Positions 25,500 through 32,862 of a stretch of DNA of 64,000 nt are shown here, one piece after another. The notes beneath the pieces were generated by a model. It was not told the origin of the DNA and did not search any database. It saw only the letters and a list, made by a program, of their open reading frames with translations. The stretch covers positions 3,162,001-3,226,000 of the forward strand of contig OY970256.1 in assembly GCA_963715565.1 (NCBI GenBank), written 5' to 3'. This DNA is from JACVRN01 sp963715565. Lineage in GTDB: Bacteria > Acidobacteriota > Blastocatellia > Pyrinomonadales > Pyrinomonadaceae. The position numbers and the translations under genes were made by a program. Positions within the stretch are counted from its first letter, which is position 1, and every line of letters begins with the position of its first letter.

Positions 25500-27170
25500 C
25501 TAATTGAGCGGGCCGCTGGCCTGACGCCAGTCAACCTCGAAAAGCGGGACGGGCTGGACGCGATTCTTGACGTAGATGGGCTCGCGCGGGATGAGCTTGT
25601 AGCGGCTGTGCGCGGCCTGCGCCGACGCGTCGCTCAAAAGAATCTGCTCGCCTTTGGAGTTTGATTCAAGGCGCGCGGCTGTGTTCACGGTGTCGCCGAT
25701 GGCCGTGTATTCCGAACGCCGCTCGGAGCCTATGTAGCCGACGACCGCTTCGCCCGTGTGGAGCCCGATGCCGACGCCTATCTCGGGCAAGCCCTCGTTG
25801 CGCAGGTCTTCGTTGATGCTGAGAATGCGGCGCTGCATGGCGACCGCCGCGTTGACGGCGTTGGTCGCATCGTCGGGCGTGACGGTGGGCGCGCCGAAAA
25901 GCGCCATGAGTCCATCGCCGATGTATTTATCGAGCGTCCCGCCATGAGCGAAGATGATGTCGGTCATGGCCGAAAAATATTTATTGAGAAGCTGTACAAC
26001 ACGCTCTGGCGCGGCGTGCTCGGATAAACGGGTGAAGCCGCGTATGTCTGCAAAGAGCACGGTGATTTTTTGATTGCTGCCGCCGAGCTTGAAACTTTCG
26101 GGATTTTCAAGCATCTGCTTGACGACGTACTCGGGCAAAAATCTTCCGTAGTTGGCACGCGCCACTTCTTCACGCGCAAGGCGCTCGTGCGCGCGCACGT
26201 TCTCGACGGCGATGGCCGTCTGCGCGGCGACGGCGCTGATTAATTCGAGGTCGTCCTGCGTAAAGGCCGCGAAGGGGTCAAGACGGTCGGCGTAGATTGC
26301 GCCGTGCACGCCCGATTCGGCGACGAGCGGCGCGCAGATGGTCGAGCGCACGCCCTGCGAGACGATGGATTCGACTCCGGCAAACTGCGCATCGGCGGCA
26401 GCGTCCTGCGACAGCAGCGCCACGCGGTCCTTCATCACCTTGCGCGTGATGGTGCGACCGATGGTCAGCTTTTTAGCGTGCGCTTCCAGATTGGCATCGC
26501 GCGTTTTCGTCGCTATCGGGAAGAGATTGAAATCGTCAGAGCCGTCGCTGACTTTGCCTTCGGCCAGGAGAGCCACGACGCGGTCGGCGGGCGTGACGCG
26601 AAAGATGATGTCGGTCGCTTTGGCAAAGATGGCTTGCAGATCAAAGACGGAGCCGAGTGTTTTGCTCATCTCATAAAGCACGGAGAGGACTTCGGCCTTG
26701 CGTCTCAAAGCCTCCATCTCTTTATTTTCCATCCCGGGCGAGCTGGGGACGCTTTTCGGCCTGAGCACGGTCGCCATCACGTCGTTGGCGGAGATGAGCA
26801 GTTGCGTATGGCCCAGCGGCTTGTCGTCGTACTTCACATCGGTCGCGCGCTCTTCTGCAAGCTGCTCGAAGCGCAGGGTGCTCGCGCCGATGGTCACGCG
26901 GTCGCCGTTCTTGAGCTGGTGGTCGAAGACCGGCTCGCCGTTGATGTAGACCTTGTTGGCGCTGCGGCGTAGCTGTCCGCCGACCACGTAGCCGTCAATG
27001 ATTTTGTACGCTCCATCCTCCGCGCGTATGTGTGCGTGATGGCGCGAAGCGCGCGGGTCATCCAGCACAACACAGTTGTCGGGCGCACGTCCGATGGTGC
27101 AGGCAGCATGCGGGGCAAGCGTGTATTCCCACTCGCGCCCGCTCGCATCTATGATTTTCAGAAAAGCCAT
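25500..27170 (-). CDS. Adenylate cyclase with FHA and GAF domains
   Basis: 556 residues. An N-terminal FHA-like domain (about 8-110: CTIGRAPDNCVVLDDPRASR, HHAHI) binds phosphothreonine peptides in other proteins. A GAF domain (about 170-335) follows. The C-terminal class III cyclase domain (about 365-545) has metal-binding Asp in TVLFADIRGFT and LDKYIGDGLMALFG. Its Lys in LDKYIGD and Thr in SEYTAIGDTVN are the pair typical of ATP-using class IIIb enzymes, so cAMP is the expected product. No membrane helix is present. The FHA loop reads DGYVVGGQLRRSANKVYIN instead of the usual STNGTYVNG, so phosphopeptide binding may differ. First gene of the minus-strand block. Confidence 0.92.
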   Translation of the reverse strand: MAFLKIIDASGREWEYTLAPHAACTIGRAPDNCVVLDDPRASRHHAHIRAEDGAYKIIDGYVVGGQLRRSANKVYINGEPVFDHQLKNGDRVTIGASTLRFEQLAEERATDVKYDDKPLGHTQLLISANDVMATVLRPKSVPSSPGMENKEMEALRRKAEVLSVLYEMSKTLGSVFDLQAIFAKATDIIFRVTPADRVVALLAEGKVSDGSDDFNLFPIATKTRDANLEAHAKKLTIGRTITRKVMKDRVALLSQDAAADAQFAGVESIVSQGVRSTICAPLVAESGVHGAIYADRLDPFAAFTQDDLELISAVAAQTAIAVENVRAHERLAREEVARANYGRFLPEYVVKQMLENPESFKLGGSNQKITVLFADIRGFTRLSEHAAPERVVQLLNKYFSAMTDIIFAHGGTLDKYIGDGLMALFGAPTVTPDDATNAVNAAVAMQRRILSINEDLRNEGLPEIGVGIGLHTGEAVVGYIGSERRSEYTAIGDTVNTAARLESNSKGEQILLSDASAQAAHSRYKLIPREPIYVKNRVQPVPLFEVDWRQASGPLN

Positions 27171-27340
27171 GGCGATTTATGAAATATTTCCGGGAGGGCG
27201 GGAAGACCCAAAAGCCTTTTTCAGCTCTCCTGCCCCACTTAAAACGAGAACATCTATTACTATTTACGAGAGACACCTGATTCTACAAGCAACCGTGGCT
27301 CTGATGCTACCAAGCACGCGCCCCGGAGAGCAAGAAAAGA

Positions 27341-27503
27341 AAGGGATGAGGGAGGAGGGATGAGGGATGAAAAGCAGTGCAGAGTGCAGAATGATGAGTG
27401 ATGAATTAAAGAGCGAATAGCTTTTCTTTCATCATTCATCGTTCCGCATTCTGACTTCTGCCTTTCTTACTTCATCCCTCATCCCTCCGCCCTCATCCCT
27501 TTT
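27341..27503. repeat. Nested STRR hairpins (GGGATGA outside, GCAGA/GTGATGA inside)
   Basis: Outer arms GGGATGAGGGAGGAGGGATG (27342-27361 onward) and TCATCCCTCATCCCTCCGCC (from 27472) belong to the GGGATGA family. Between them lies a second complete hairpin: GTGCAGAATGATGAGTGATG-type repeats (27377-27405) facing TCATCATTCATCGTTCCGCA-type repeats (27428-27465). One element appears to sit in the loop of another. Confidence 0.8.
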
Positions 27504-27528
27504 CCCCTCCCTGCTTTTTCCCGTTTTG

Positions 27529-27545
27529 TAACATCTTCTTAACAT
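27529..27545 (+). promoter_or_regulatory. Candidate Pho box upstream of the small protein gene
   Basis: TAACAT occurs at 27529 and 27540, exactly 11 bp apart, 73-89 nt upstream of the ATG at 27618. The 11-bp direct-repeat period is that of PhoB/PhoP sites. Confidence 0.45.
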
Positions 27546-27617
27546 AGCGCACATATGATGCACGCTCTCGTAAAGCCTCGTTCAGGTTTCAGGCAACGGC
27601 TGGGAGAATTCTCTCGC

Positions 27618-27833
27618 ATGTCTATCGCTAATGAATTAAGCAACGATGTCGCCAGGGCTGTGCTGGAGCAGCAGGCAATCAAGACTGAGGGGGAAACAAA
27701 GGGTCTCACCGAGATTGTTTTAGCGGTCCATTCCACGCTCCGCCTGTTGACCACGGAGGAGCGCCGTCGCCGCCGCGCACACCTCCTACTGCCGCCGCCT
27801 CTCAGCAATAACGCCGCTTCAGGCGCACATTGA
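27618..27833 (+). CDS. Small conserved-looking protein, unknown
   Basis: 71 residues from the ATG at 27618: MSIANELSNDVARAVLEQQ, then a predicted helix (GLTEIVLAVHSTLRLLTTEERRRR) and a short Pro/Ala-rich tail. A GGGAGA run lies about 11 nt upstream. The composition is protein-like and the length is free of frame breaks, but an antisense frame of similar size exists (27539-27850). No family is recognised. A Pho-box-like repeat lies upstream, and the porin gene follows. Confidence 0.5.
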   Translation: MSIANELSNDVARAVLEQQAIKTEGETKGLTEIVLAVHSTLRLLTTEERRRRRAHLLLPPPLSNNAASGAH

Positions 27834-27938
27834 TTTTCGGCGGACGACACGCGCCCGGAACCCTCAAGCCTTCACCCGAACGTGGAGAGCGTCCGGCTTT
27901 GAACCTCTCGCAACAGCCCCTCAATTTTTGTTCAAAAT

Positions 27939-27956
27939 TAACCTTGACGTAACCTT
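27939..27956 (+). promoter_or_regulatory. Candidate Pho box upstream of the porin gene
   Basis: TAACCTT occurs at 27939 and 27950, 11 bp apart, about 105-120 nt upstream of the porin ATG. The 7-nt repeat is perfect and is close to the CTTAACCT-type sites known for SphR in cyanobacteria. Confidence 0.5.
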
Positions 27957-28059
27957 CAATTCATATCATCTTCAGCCGCGCAATCAAGCAACATTGTTAT
28001 CATCCGAAAACGCGCCAGGAGCTATAAAGCAATCCAACAAGTTATCAAAGGAGCCTCCC

Positions 28060-29841
28060 ATGAGCCTCTACAGGATTCCCGCCCTGCGACTTTTCGCATC
28101 GTGCGTCTTCTGTCTCTTTTTAAACGTCGCCGTCCCGGCGCAAAGCACCACGGAAAAGCCAAAGGCTGCGACAGACAAAAGCGCGGAGAGCGCGACTTCC
28201 TCCGGCACAAAATCCGATCTGGACGAAGTGCTGCGCCTGCTTCGTAAACAACAGGAGGAGATTGAGCGCCTGCGCGTGACCGTCACAGAGCAGTCACGCG
28301 AGATAACGGACCTGCGCCAGCGCGTTGATCGCACGAGCGAGCAAAGCGCTCAACCTGCGGTCCTAGTGCGGGCCGCCGACGTGGCGACAAGCGATACGGT
28401 CACAAGCGATCAACAAAAACCTTCCACGAGCAAGAGCCAGCCGCAGGACATAGAATCGCGCGTCGGTCGTGTCGAGACGGAGCTTAAAAAAACAAGCGAG
28501 GCGATTAGCAAGCAGCTCGGCTCGCTGACTTTTAGCGGCGACATACGCATGCGCTACGAATCCATCTACGGCCAGTTCAACACGCTGGCAAATGCCGACA
28601 ACGCGCTCATCATCGGCAACGTGTTGAGCGCTCGACATCGTTTTCGCCTGCGCGCGCGGCTTTCGATTCGCGGCCAGGTCAGCAAAGAGTTTGACTGGGG
28701 CTTGCGCTTCGGCTCTGGCAGCTTCGCCGACGTTATCTCTAACAATCAAACGCTGACGGACTTTTTCAATCGCAAGCCCTTCGGTTTGGATAACGCTTTC
28801 ATAGCCTACTCGCCGCAAAGGATTCCGGGCCTGCGCATACAGGGCGGCAAATTCGACGTCCCGTGGGTTCGCACGGAGCTGACCGTTGACAACGACGTCA
28901 CCCCCGAAGGCTTCAGCGAGACCTACTCGCGCGGCTTCAAAAATTCCAAGCTCAAGAACATCACGTTGGTCGCCATGCAGTCGCCTTTTCTTGAGCGCAA
29001 CTCCGCCTTTGTGCGCAACGCGAACGGCACTGTCAACCTCGATGAGACAGGTCGCGGCGGGCGAGACCTCGCGCTCTACGCCGGACAGGCGCGCGCGCGT
29101 TTTGAGTTCACATCCGACAGCGCCCTCACGCTTTCGGTCGCGGACCTCTTCTATTCCGGCACGCAGTTCATCACGCCCATTCAAGTCTTCGGCGGCATCG
29201 TGCAACTGCCCGTCACCGTCACGATTCCGGCGAGCGGGTCAACCCCCGCGCAAACCGTCACGGCGCAGGCCCTCATCCCGCGCGACCTGCTCGTTTCAGG
29301 CAACGCCAATCTTGGAGTCTCGACTGCCACCAACAATGCTATCAATCGCGATGGCCGTCTAAGCTCCGGCTTTAATCTCGTGGACATCATCGGACGCCTG
29401 GACCTTTACCAGAAGAGTCGTTTTCCAGTCGGGTTCATTTTTAACTTCGTCACCAACACGCAGACGCATGACGTCGTCGTGGCAGGGCCGGGCGGGGCCG
29501 ACCTCTTGCTTCCGAACAACGAGAACAACGGCTACTGGGCAGAGCTTCAGGTGGGGAAACAACGCGAGCGCGGAGACTGGCTCTTTGACTATACCTTTAT
29601 GCGTATAGAGAAGGATGCCGTGCTGACGCCCTTCAATGCCTCGGACATCAATCAGCAATCGGACGTGCGCGTGCATCGCTTTAATATTAACTACACGGCG
29701 GACGCGCGCGTCGTGCTCTCGATGACGGGCTTTATCACACAGCGCCCGAACGGACTCTTAGGCGTCTTCGGCAACACACCGCCGGGCTCGCTCGATAGGC
29801 CCACTGTGCGCTTGCAGTTTGACACCATGTTTCGTTTCTAA
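28060..29841 (+). CDS. Putative outer-membrane porin
   Basis: 593 residues. Signal peptide MSLYRIPALRLFASCVFCLF...VPAQ, then a coiled coil (about 50-80, LRKQQEEIERLRVTVTEQSR) of the kind that trimerises or anchors porins to the cell wall. A beta-barrel of amphipathic strands follows, opening with FSGDIRMRYESIYGQFN and ending RLQFDTMFRF with the C-terminal Phe required for outer-membrane assembly. It resembles the putative porin family with a periplasmic coil. Start at 28060 because AAAGGAG lies 6 nt upstream; the longer frame from 27928 is not supported. A Pho-box-like repeat upstream and the nearby pst genes suggest a phosphate-starvation porin, which is inference. Confidence 0.82.
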   Translation: MSLYRIPALRLFASCVFCLFLNVAVPAQSTTEKPKAATDKSAESATSSGTKSDLDEVLRLLRKQQEEIERLRVTVTEQSREITDLRQRVDRTSEQSAQPAVLVRAADVATSDTVTSDQQKPSTSKSQPQDIESRVGRVETELKKTSEAISKQLGSLTFSGDIRMRYESIYGQFNTLANADNALIIGNVLSARHRFRLRARLSIRGQVSKEFDWGLRFGSGSFADVISNNQTLTDFFNRKPFGLDNAFIAYSPQRIPGLRIQGGKFDVPWVRTELTVDNDVTPEGFSETYSRGFKNSKLKNITLVAMQSPFLERNSAFVRNANGTVNLDETGRGGRDLALYAGQARARFEFTSDSALTLSVADLFYSGTQFITPIQVFGGIVQLPVTVTIPASGSTPAQTVTAQALIPRDLLVSGNANLGVSTATNNAINRDGRLSSGFNLVDIIGRLDLYQKSRFPVGFIFNFVTNTQTHDVVVAGPGGADLLLPNNENNGYWAELQVGKQRERGDWLFDYTFMRIEKDAVLTPFNASDINQQSDVRVHRFNINYTADARVVLSMTGFITQRPNGLLGVFGNTPPGSLDRPTVRLQFDTMFRF

Positions 29842-30143
29842 GCTCGGCGTCGAGCCCCACGCGAAAGCTTTAATTTAAAGACCGCGCCGCCTGTCTTCAT
29901 TCGATTTCAGATTGCATTCAGGCGGCGGTCGGAAGTTTTCTCACAACTTCACGCACGCACCCGTCTTTTTACGCCTTCGCTTAACATTCCGCACACTTTT
30001 CATTAACTTTCTGGTAACATCACACGCAACGAGCGCCGCCCCTTCAAGGCGCTTTAAGAACAGAGTCGCATCGTTAATTTCCCCTCGGTTATCAATCCCT
30101 CGTGCGCGTGCCAACACCAGAGGAGAGTGTGAGCCGGACCGTG
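29842..30143. other. Intergenic region before the secreted zincin gene
   Basis: About 300 nt without a credible gene. It contains a TAAC repeat array (29981-30020) and is AT-richer around it, as expected for a promoter region. No terminator for the porin gene was recognised. Confidence 0.5.
29981..30020 (+). promoter_or_regulatory. Candidate Pho box array upstream of the zincin gene
   Basis: TAACAT at 29982, TAACTT at 30004 and TAACAT at 30015 are spaced 22 and 11 bp, that is, in the same 11-bp phase. They lie about 125-160 nt upstream of the ATG at 30144. Confidence 0.45.
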
Positions 30144-30950
30144 ATGCACGGAAAGCCTCAAAAGGAATTCTTTTCTTCAAGCATCGCCTTTGTGTGCCTG
30201 CTCGTGCTCTCGGCTTCCGGCATGGAGGGGCGCGCCGCTTCTTCTACAAGCAATGTTTTGTGCCGCCCGGAGCTGGCGTTGGAGCGTCGTGCGGAGCTGG
30301 CCGAACGCCTGCGTGAAATCACTGGCTGGTCTCGCTTAAGATTTAACGAGCGCGGCGAGCTGCGTCTGGAGGGAGAAGCGAAGGGCGGCTCGCAAACGGC
30401 GCGCGAGCTTCTGACGGAGGCGGCAGCGGGTAAAAATATTCTGGTGCTGGAAGACGCAAGCAACCGCTCGGATGTCATCTTCGCACGGGTCGTGCCGGGT
30501 CGTTGGACCAGGGACGCCGGGAGCAAGCCGCCCGCTTTTATAGTGCTCGTGGATTTCGCGGATTTCGCGCACGTGACGGGAGACCGCGCGGCACTTGCGG
30601 CCTTTAATGCCGGGTGGGGTGTGCTTCACGAGATCGCTCACGTCGTGCGCGAGGCCGATGACGCGAGCGGGCCTGATGCATTGGGCGAGTGCGAAGAGTT
30701 GATTAACCGCATGCGCGTAGAGTTGCGTCTGCCGTCGCGCGCGGAATATTTCTACACGAAGTTTCCGGGCATGGAGCATTCTACGTTTGCGCCGCGTTAC
30801 GTTCGGCTGGCTTTTGAACAGTTGATGCCTGACACAAACAAGAAGCGGCGCTTCTGGCTCATCTGGGACGCGCGCGTGGTCGGAGAGTTAACGCAGCCCG
30901 CGACGAGCGCAGAAGAGAGCCGAAGCTCATCCCTGTCAAAGCTTCGTTGA
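30144..30950 (+). CDS. Secreted HExxH protein (probable zinc metalloprotease)
   Basis: 268 residues from the ATG at 30144 (MHGKPQKEFFSSS). A hydrophobic N-terminal segment, IAFVCLLVLSASGMEGRAAS, fits a signal peptide. The central domain holds GWGVLHEIAHVVREADD, a HExxH zinc motif; a third ligand may be Glu in ALGECEELINRMR about 20 residues on. I do not recognise the family. The start is uncertain: GTGs at 30102, 30129 and 30141 are also in frame, and the nearest purine run (GAGGAGAG) lies 18 nt upstream of this ATG. It has its own TAAC-repeat array upstream and a hairpin terminator downstream, so it is a single transcription unit within the phosphate region. Confidence 0.65.
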   Translation: MHGKPQKEFFSSSIAFVCLLVLSASGMEGRAASSTSNVLCRPELALERRAELAERLREITGWSRLRFNERGELRLEGEAKGGSQTARELLTEAAAGKNILVLEDASNRSDVIFARVVPGRWTRDAGSKPPAFIVLVDFADFAHVTGDRAALAAFNAGWGVLHEIAHVVREADDASGPDALGECEELINRMRVELRLPSRAEYFYTKFPGMEHSTFAPRYVRLAFEQLMPDTNKKRRFWLIWDARVVGELTQPATSAEESRSSSLSKLR

Positions 30951-31059
30951 CGCCTCAAATTTGAAACTAACATTTAAGTTGCCGGTAATCCTGCCGTAGC
31001 ATTCGACGTTTACCATTCTTCTCAACCCCTTCTCCCAAGCTCCTCACCATTCGAGCACC

Positions 31060-31107
31060 GAGAGGGGACCGAAGCCCGCGCGTGCCAGCACTCGGGCGTC
31101 CCCTCTC
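31060..31107 (+). terminator. Hairpin terminator after the zincin gene
   Basis: GAGAGGGGAC (31060-31069) pairs with GTCCCCTCTC (31098-31107), and an inner GCCCG/CGGGC stem lies between. Only TTG follows, so the T-run is weak; it may need Rho or act as a 3'-end stabiliser. Confidence 0.55.
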
Positions 31108-31186
31108 TTGCGGATTGTTTGATGAAAATCACGCTCGTCAAAAAGAGCGGCTCGCGCTTTATAGAATTTGCCATAGGTCAAAGCGC

Positions 31187-31230
31187 TTCCGGCCTCTGTG
31201 CTTCAGCAAAGCACAGAGGCCGGAATTTTA
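31187..31230. terminator. 17-bp terminator hairpin between convergent genes
   Basis: 31187-31203 and 31209-31225 form a perfect 17-bp stem around the loop CAGCA, followed on the plus strand by TTTTAAT. It lies 30 nt past the stop of the minus-strand beta-helix gene and serves at least one direction. Confidence 0.75.
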
Positions 31231-31255
31231 ATCAGCTCAGTCAGGCACACAAAGC

Positions 31256-32230
31256 TTACTGTTCATTCTTAGTTGTGAACGGCCCTGAGGTATCGGTCGC
31301 GTTGTCTGCGAAACGGTTGTTGATGAACGAGGTGACGCTGACGCCCGCTCCGGCGTTTGAACCGACGAACGTGTTATAGATGTTGCAGTTCGAGAGCGAC
31401 GCTGTAACTTCTCCGCCCGCGGTCGTCGTTCTGACGCCTTCGTTGACGTTGGAAATCGTCACGCCTTCCAGATTGGCGCTCGTCATGGCTGCCGCCGCGA
31501 CGGTAGCGATGCGGACGCCGACTTCGGCTGCGCCGCCGTTGCCCTGTATGGTGGTGTCACGGATGGTCGCGCGCACGTTGTCCTGTATATGGATGCCGAG
31601 CCTGCAATCATTAAGGGTGGTGTTAGAGATGGATGCGCGAACCGTGCCCGCCGTGGTGGTGATGCGTATGCCCGCATCGTTAGCCGCGGCCCCGAGGCTG
31701 GTTGTGCCCTGAAGACCGTTAACGACCAGATTGCCGTTCGCCGATTTCTGGACGTTGATGAGACTGTTGTTGAAGCGCGAGATGCGTACGTTCTCGACGA
31801 TGAGCTTGTCGCCGCTGATGTAGCGTATGCCGTCAAGACCTTGAATGTTGGGCGCGGCCATGCCGCCCGTGCCGTTAATCACGAGGTTGCGCAGGATGAC
31901 GCGGTCCGTCGCTCCGGCGGCAACCGTGATGCCGGAGCCAGCGCCCGACAAGATAGAGGCTTCCGTGCCGTAGCCGTCAATGGTCAGGGATTTGGTAATG
32001 CTAATAGCGCCGTAGCCGCCCGCGTCTATGACGTTGATTTCGCCGCCCGCCGCTGTCTTTGCGCTCGCGCCTGAGAAAGTCATGCACGGGGCCGTGCGCG
32101 AGCAGGCGTTGATGTCATCGCCGACGCCCGAGACCCATGTGCGCGTGGCCTGCGCCTGTGCAAAGGATGCAGCCAGCAAACAAAGGGCGAAGGCCGCGAC
32201 GGTGTTTAGAACAAATTTAGTTTTTCTCAT
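31256..32230 (-). CDS. Secreted right-handed beta-helix protein
   Basis: 324 residues. A clear signal peptide (MRKTKFVLNTVAAFALCLLA...FAQA) is followed by a domain of short repeated strands rich in Asn, Thr, Ala and Gly (ITKSLTIDGYGTEASIL, VILRNLVINGTGG, LIVENVRISRFNNSLINV, VTASLSNCNIYNTFVGSNA). This is the pattern of a pectate-lyase-like parallel beta-helix. Two Cys near the start (ACSRTAPCMTFS) could form a disulphide. There are no recognisable catalytic residues, so a polysaccharide-binding or surface role is possible. AGGAG lies 7 nt before the ATG. The gene is transcribed away from the TonB receptor across a 630-nt shared upstream region. Confidence 0.85.
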   Translation of the reverse strand: MRKTKFVLNTVAAFALCLLAASFAQAQATRTWVSGVGDDINACSRTAPCMTFSGASAKTAAGGEINVIDAGGYGAISITKSLTIDGYGTEASILSGAGSGITVAAGATDRVILRNLVINGTGGMAAPNIQGLDGIRYISGDKLIVENVRISRFNNSLINVQKSANGNLVVNGLQGTTSLGAAANDAGIRITTTAGTVRASISNTTLNDCRLGIHIQDNVRATIRDTTIQGNGGAAEVGVRIATVAAAAMTSANLEGVTISNVNEGVRTTTAGGEVTASLSNCNIYNTFVGSNAGAGVSVTSFINNRFADNATDTSGPFTTKNEQ

Positions 32231-32378
32231 TTCAATTCTCCTTCTCGTGGTTGCGCGCCGTCGGATGCATGAGAGCGCGTTGGGTTCAAGTAGCTGTTTG
32301 CGACGCGCAGTTTCGTGGGTTCGCGCCGCCTTCCGTTGTCAACGCGCTAATTAATAATCGAAGCGAGAAGAAGCGTCA

Positions 32379-32395
32379 CCACCTGTGTAGGTAGC
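32379..32395. promoter_or_regulatory. Palindromic site, copy 1 (ACCTgtgtAGGT)
   Basis: CCACCTGTGTAGGTAG matches the perfect palindrome at 32552 in 14 of 16 positions. It lies about 150 nt upstream of the minus-strand beta-helix gene. Confidence 0.35.
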
Positions 32396-32551
32396 AACTT
32401 TGAAGGCGCGCACATAGATCGTCGCAGTCATCGCTTGACCGGCTCCAACTCGTTTATTCTGGCGCTGCAACGAACGCTATTTGGAATGAGGTGTTAGACG
32501 AAGAAGGCTGTGAAGGTCTTGCTCTGAAGCGTGAATTAGCCTGTCCAGCCA

Positions 32552-32569
32552 CTACCTATGTAGGTAGTT
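32552..32569. promoter_or_regulatory. Palindromic site, copy 2 (ACTACCTAtgTAGGTAGT)
   Basis: Perfect 8-bp arms around a 2-bp centre, the size of an operator for a dimeric regulator. It lies between the divergent genes. The regulator is unknown. Confidence 0.4.
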
Positions 32570-32650
32570 ATGTTGCCCTGAAAGAAAAAAAACGTGCCCG
32601 TCGTTTGGCGTCACGCTTTGATAATTTCTCCTCTCCAGCCTCTCGCACAA

Positions 32651-32694
32651 TTAACAAAAGTTTAAGGCGGCATTCACTCCGGTTTAACTCCGCT
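32651..32694 (+). promoter_or_regulatory. Candidate Pho box array upstream of the TonB receptor
   Basis: Four consecutive 11-bp units begin TTAAC (32651), TTAAG (32662), TTCAC (32673) and TTAAC (32684). This is the longest regular array of the set and lies about 170-210 nt upstream of the receptor ATG. Confidence 0.5.
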
Positions 32695-32779
32695 TGTTTA
32701 GATTCCCTCTTTGGCACACCACGTTTCTGACTTACTGGTTCACAAAAGGGGTCGTCAATTTCAGGCGGCGCACATCCCG

Positions 32780-32794
32780 TAACTATTTCCTAAC
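32780..32794 (+). promoter_or_regulatory. Second TAAC pair upstream of the TonB receptor
   Basis: TAACT at 32780 and TAACA at 32791 are 11 bp apart, about 70-80 nt before the ATG at 32863, a normal position for a promoter-proximal activator site. Confidence 0.4.
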
Positions 32795-32862
32795 AGACAG
32801 GGAAAGCACATACGTCTATGCAAACATTTTCCAATTTCTCTCAAGCTGCACAGGAGACATTT

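Larger units (their letters stand above)
32231..32862. other. Divergent promoter region between the beta-helix and TonB-receptor genes
   Basis: About 630 nt without a credible gene. It holds two copies of a TACCTatgtAGGTA-type palindrome and two blocks of 11-bp-period TAAC repeats nearer the receptor, all annotated separately. The sequence is clearly AT-richer than the coding DNA. Confidence 0.55.

Noticed and set aside
32491..32730. A 79-codon open frame upstream of the TonB receptor
   Set aside because: No Shine-Dalgarno, atypical composition, and it overlaps the palindrome and the Pho-box-like array.
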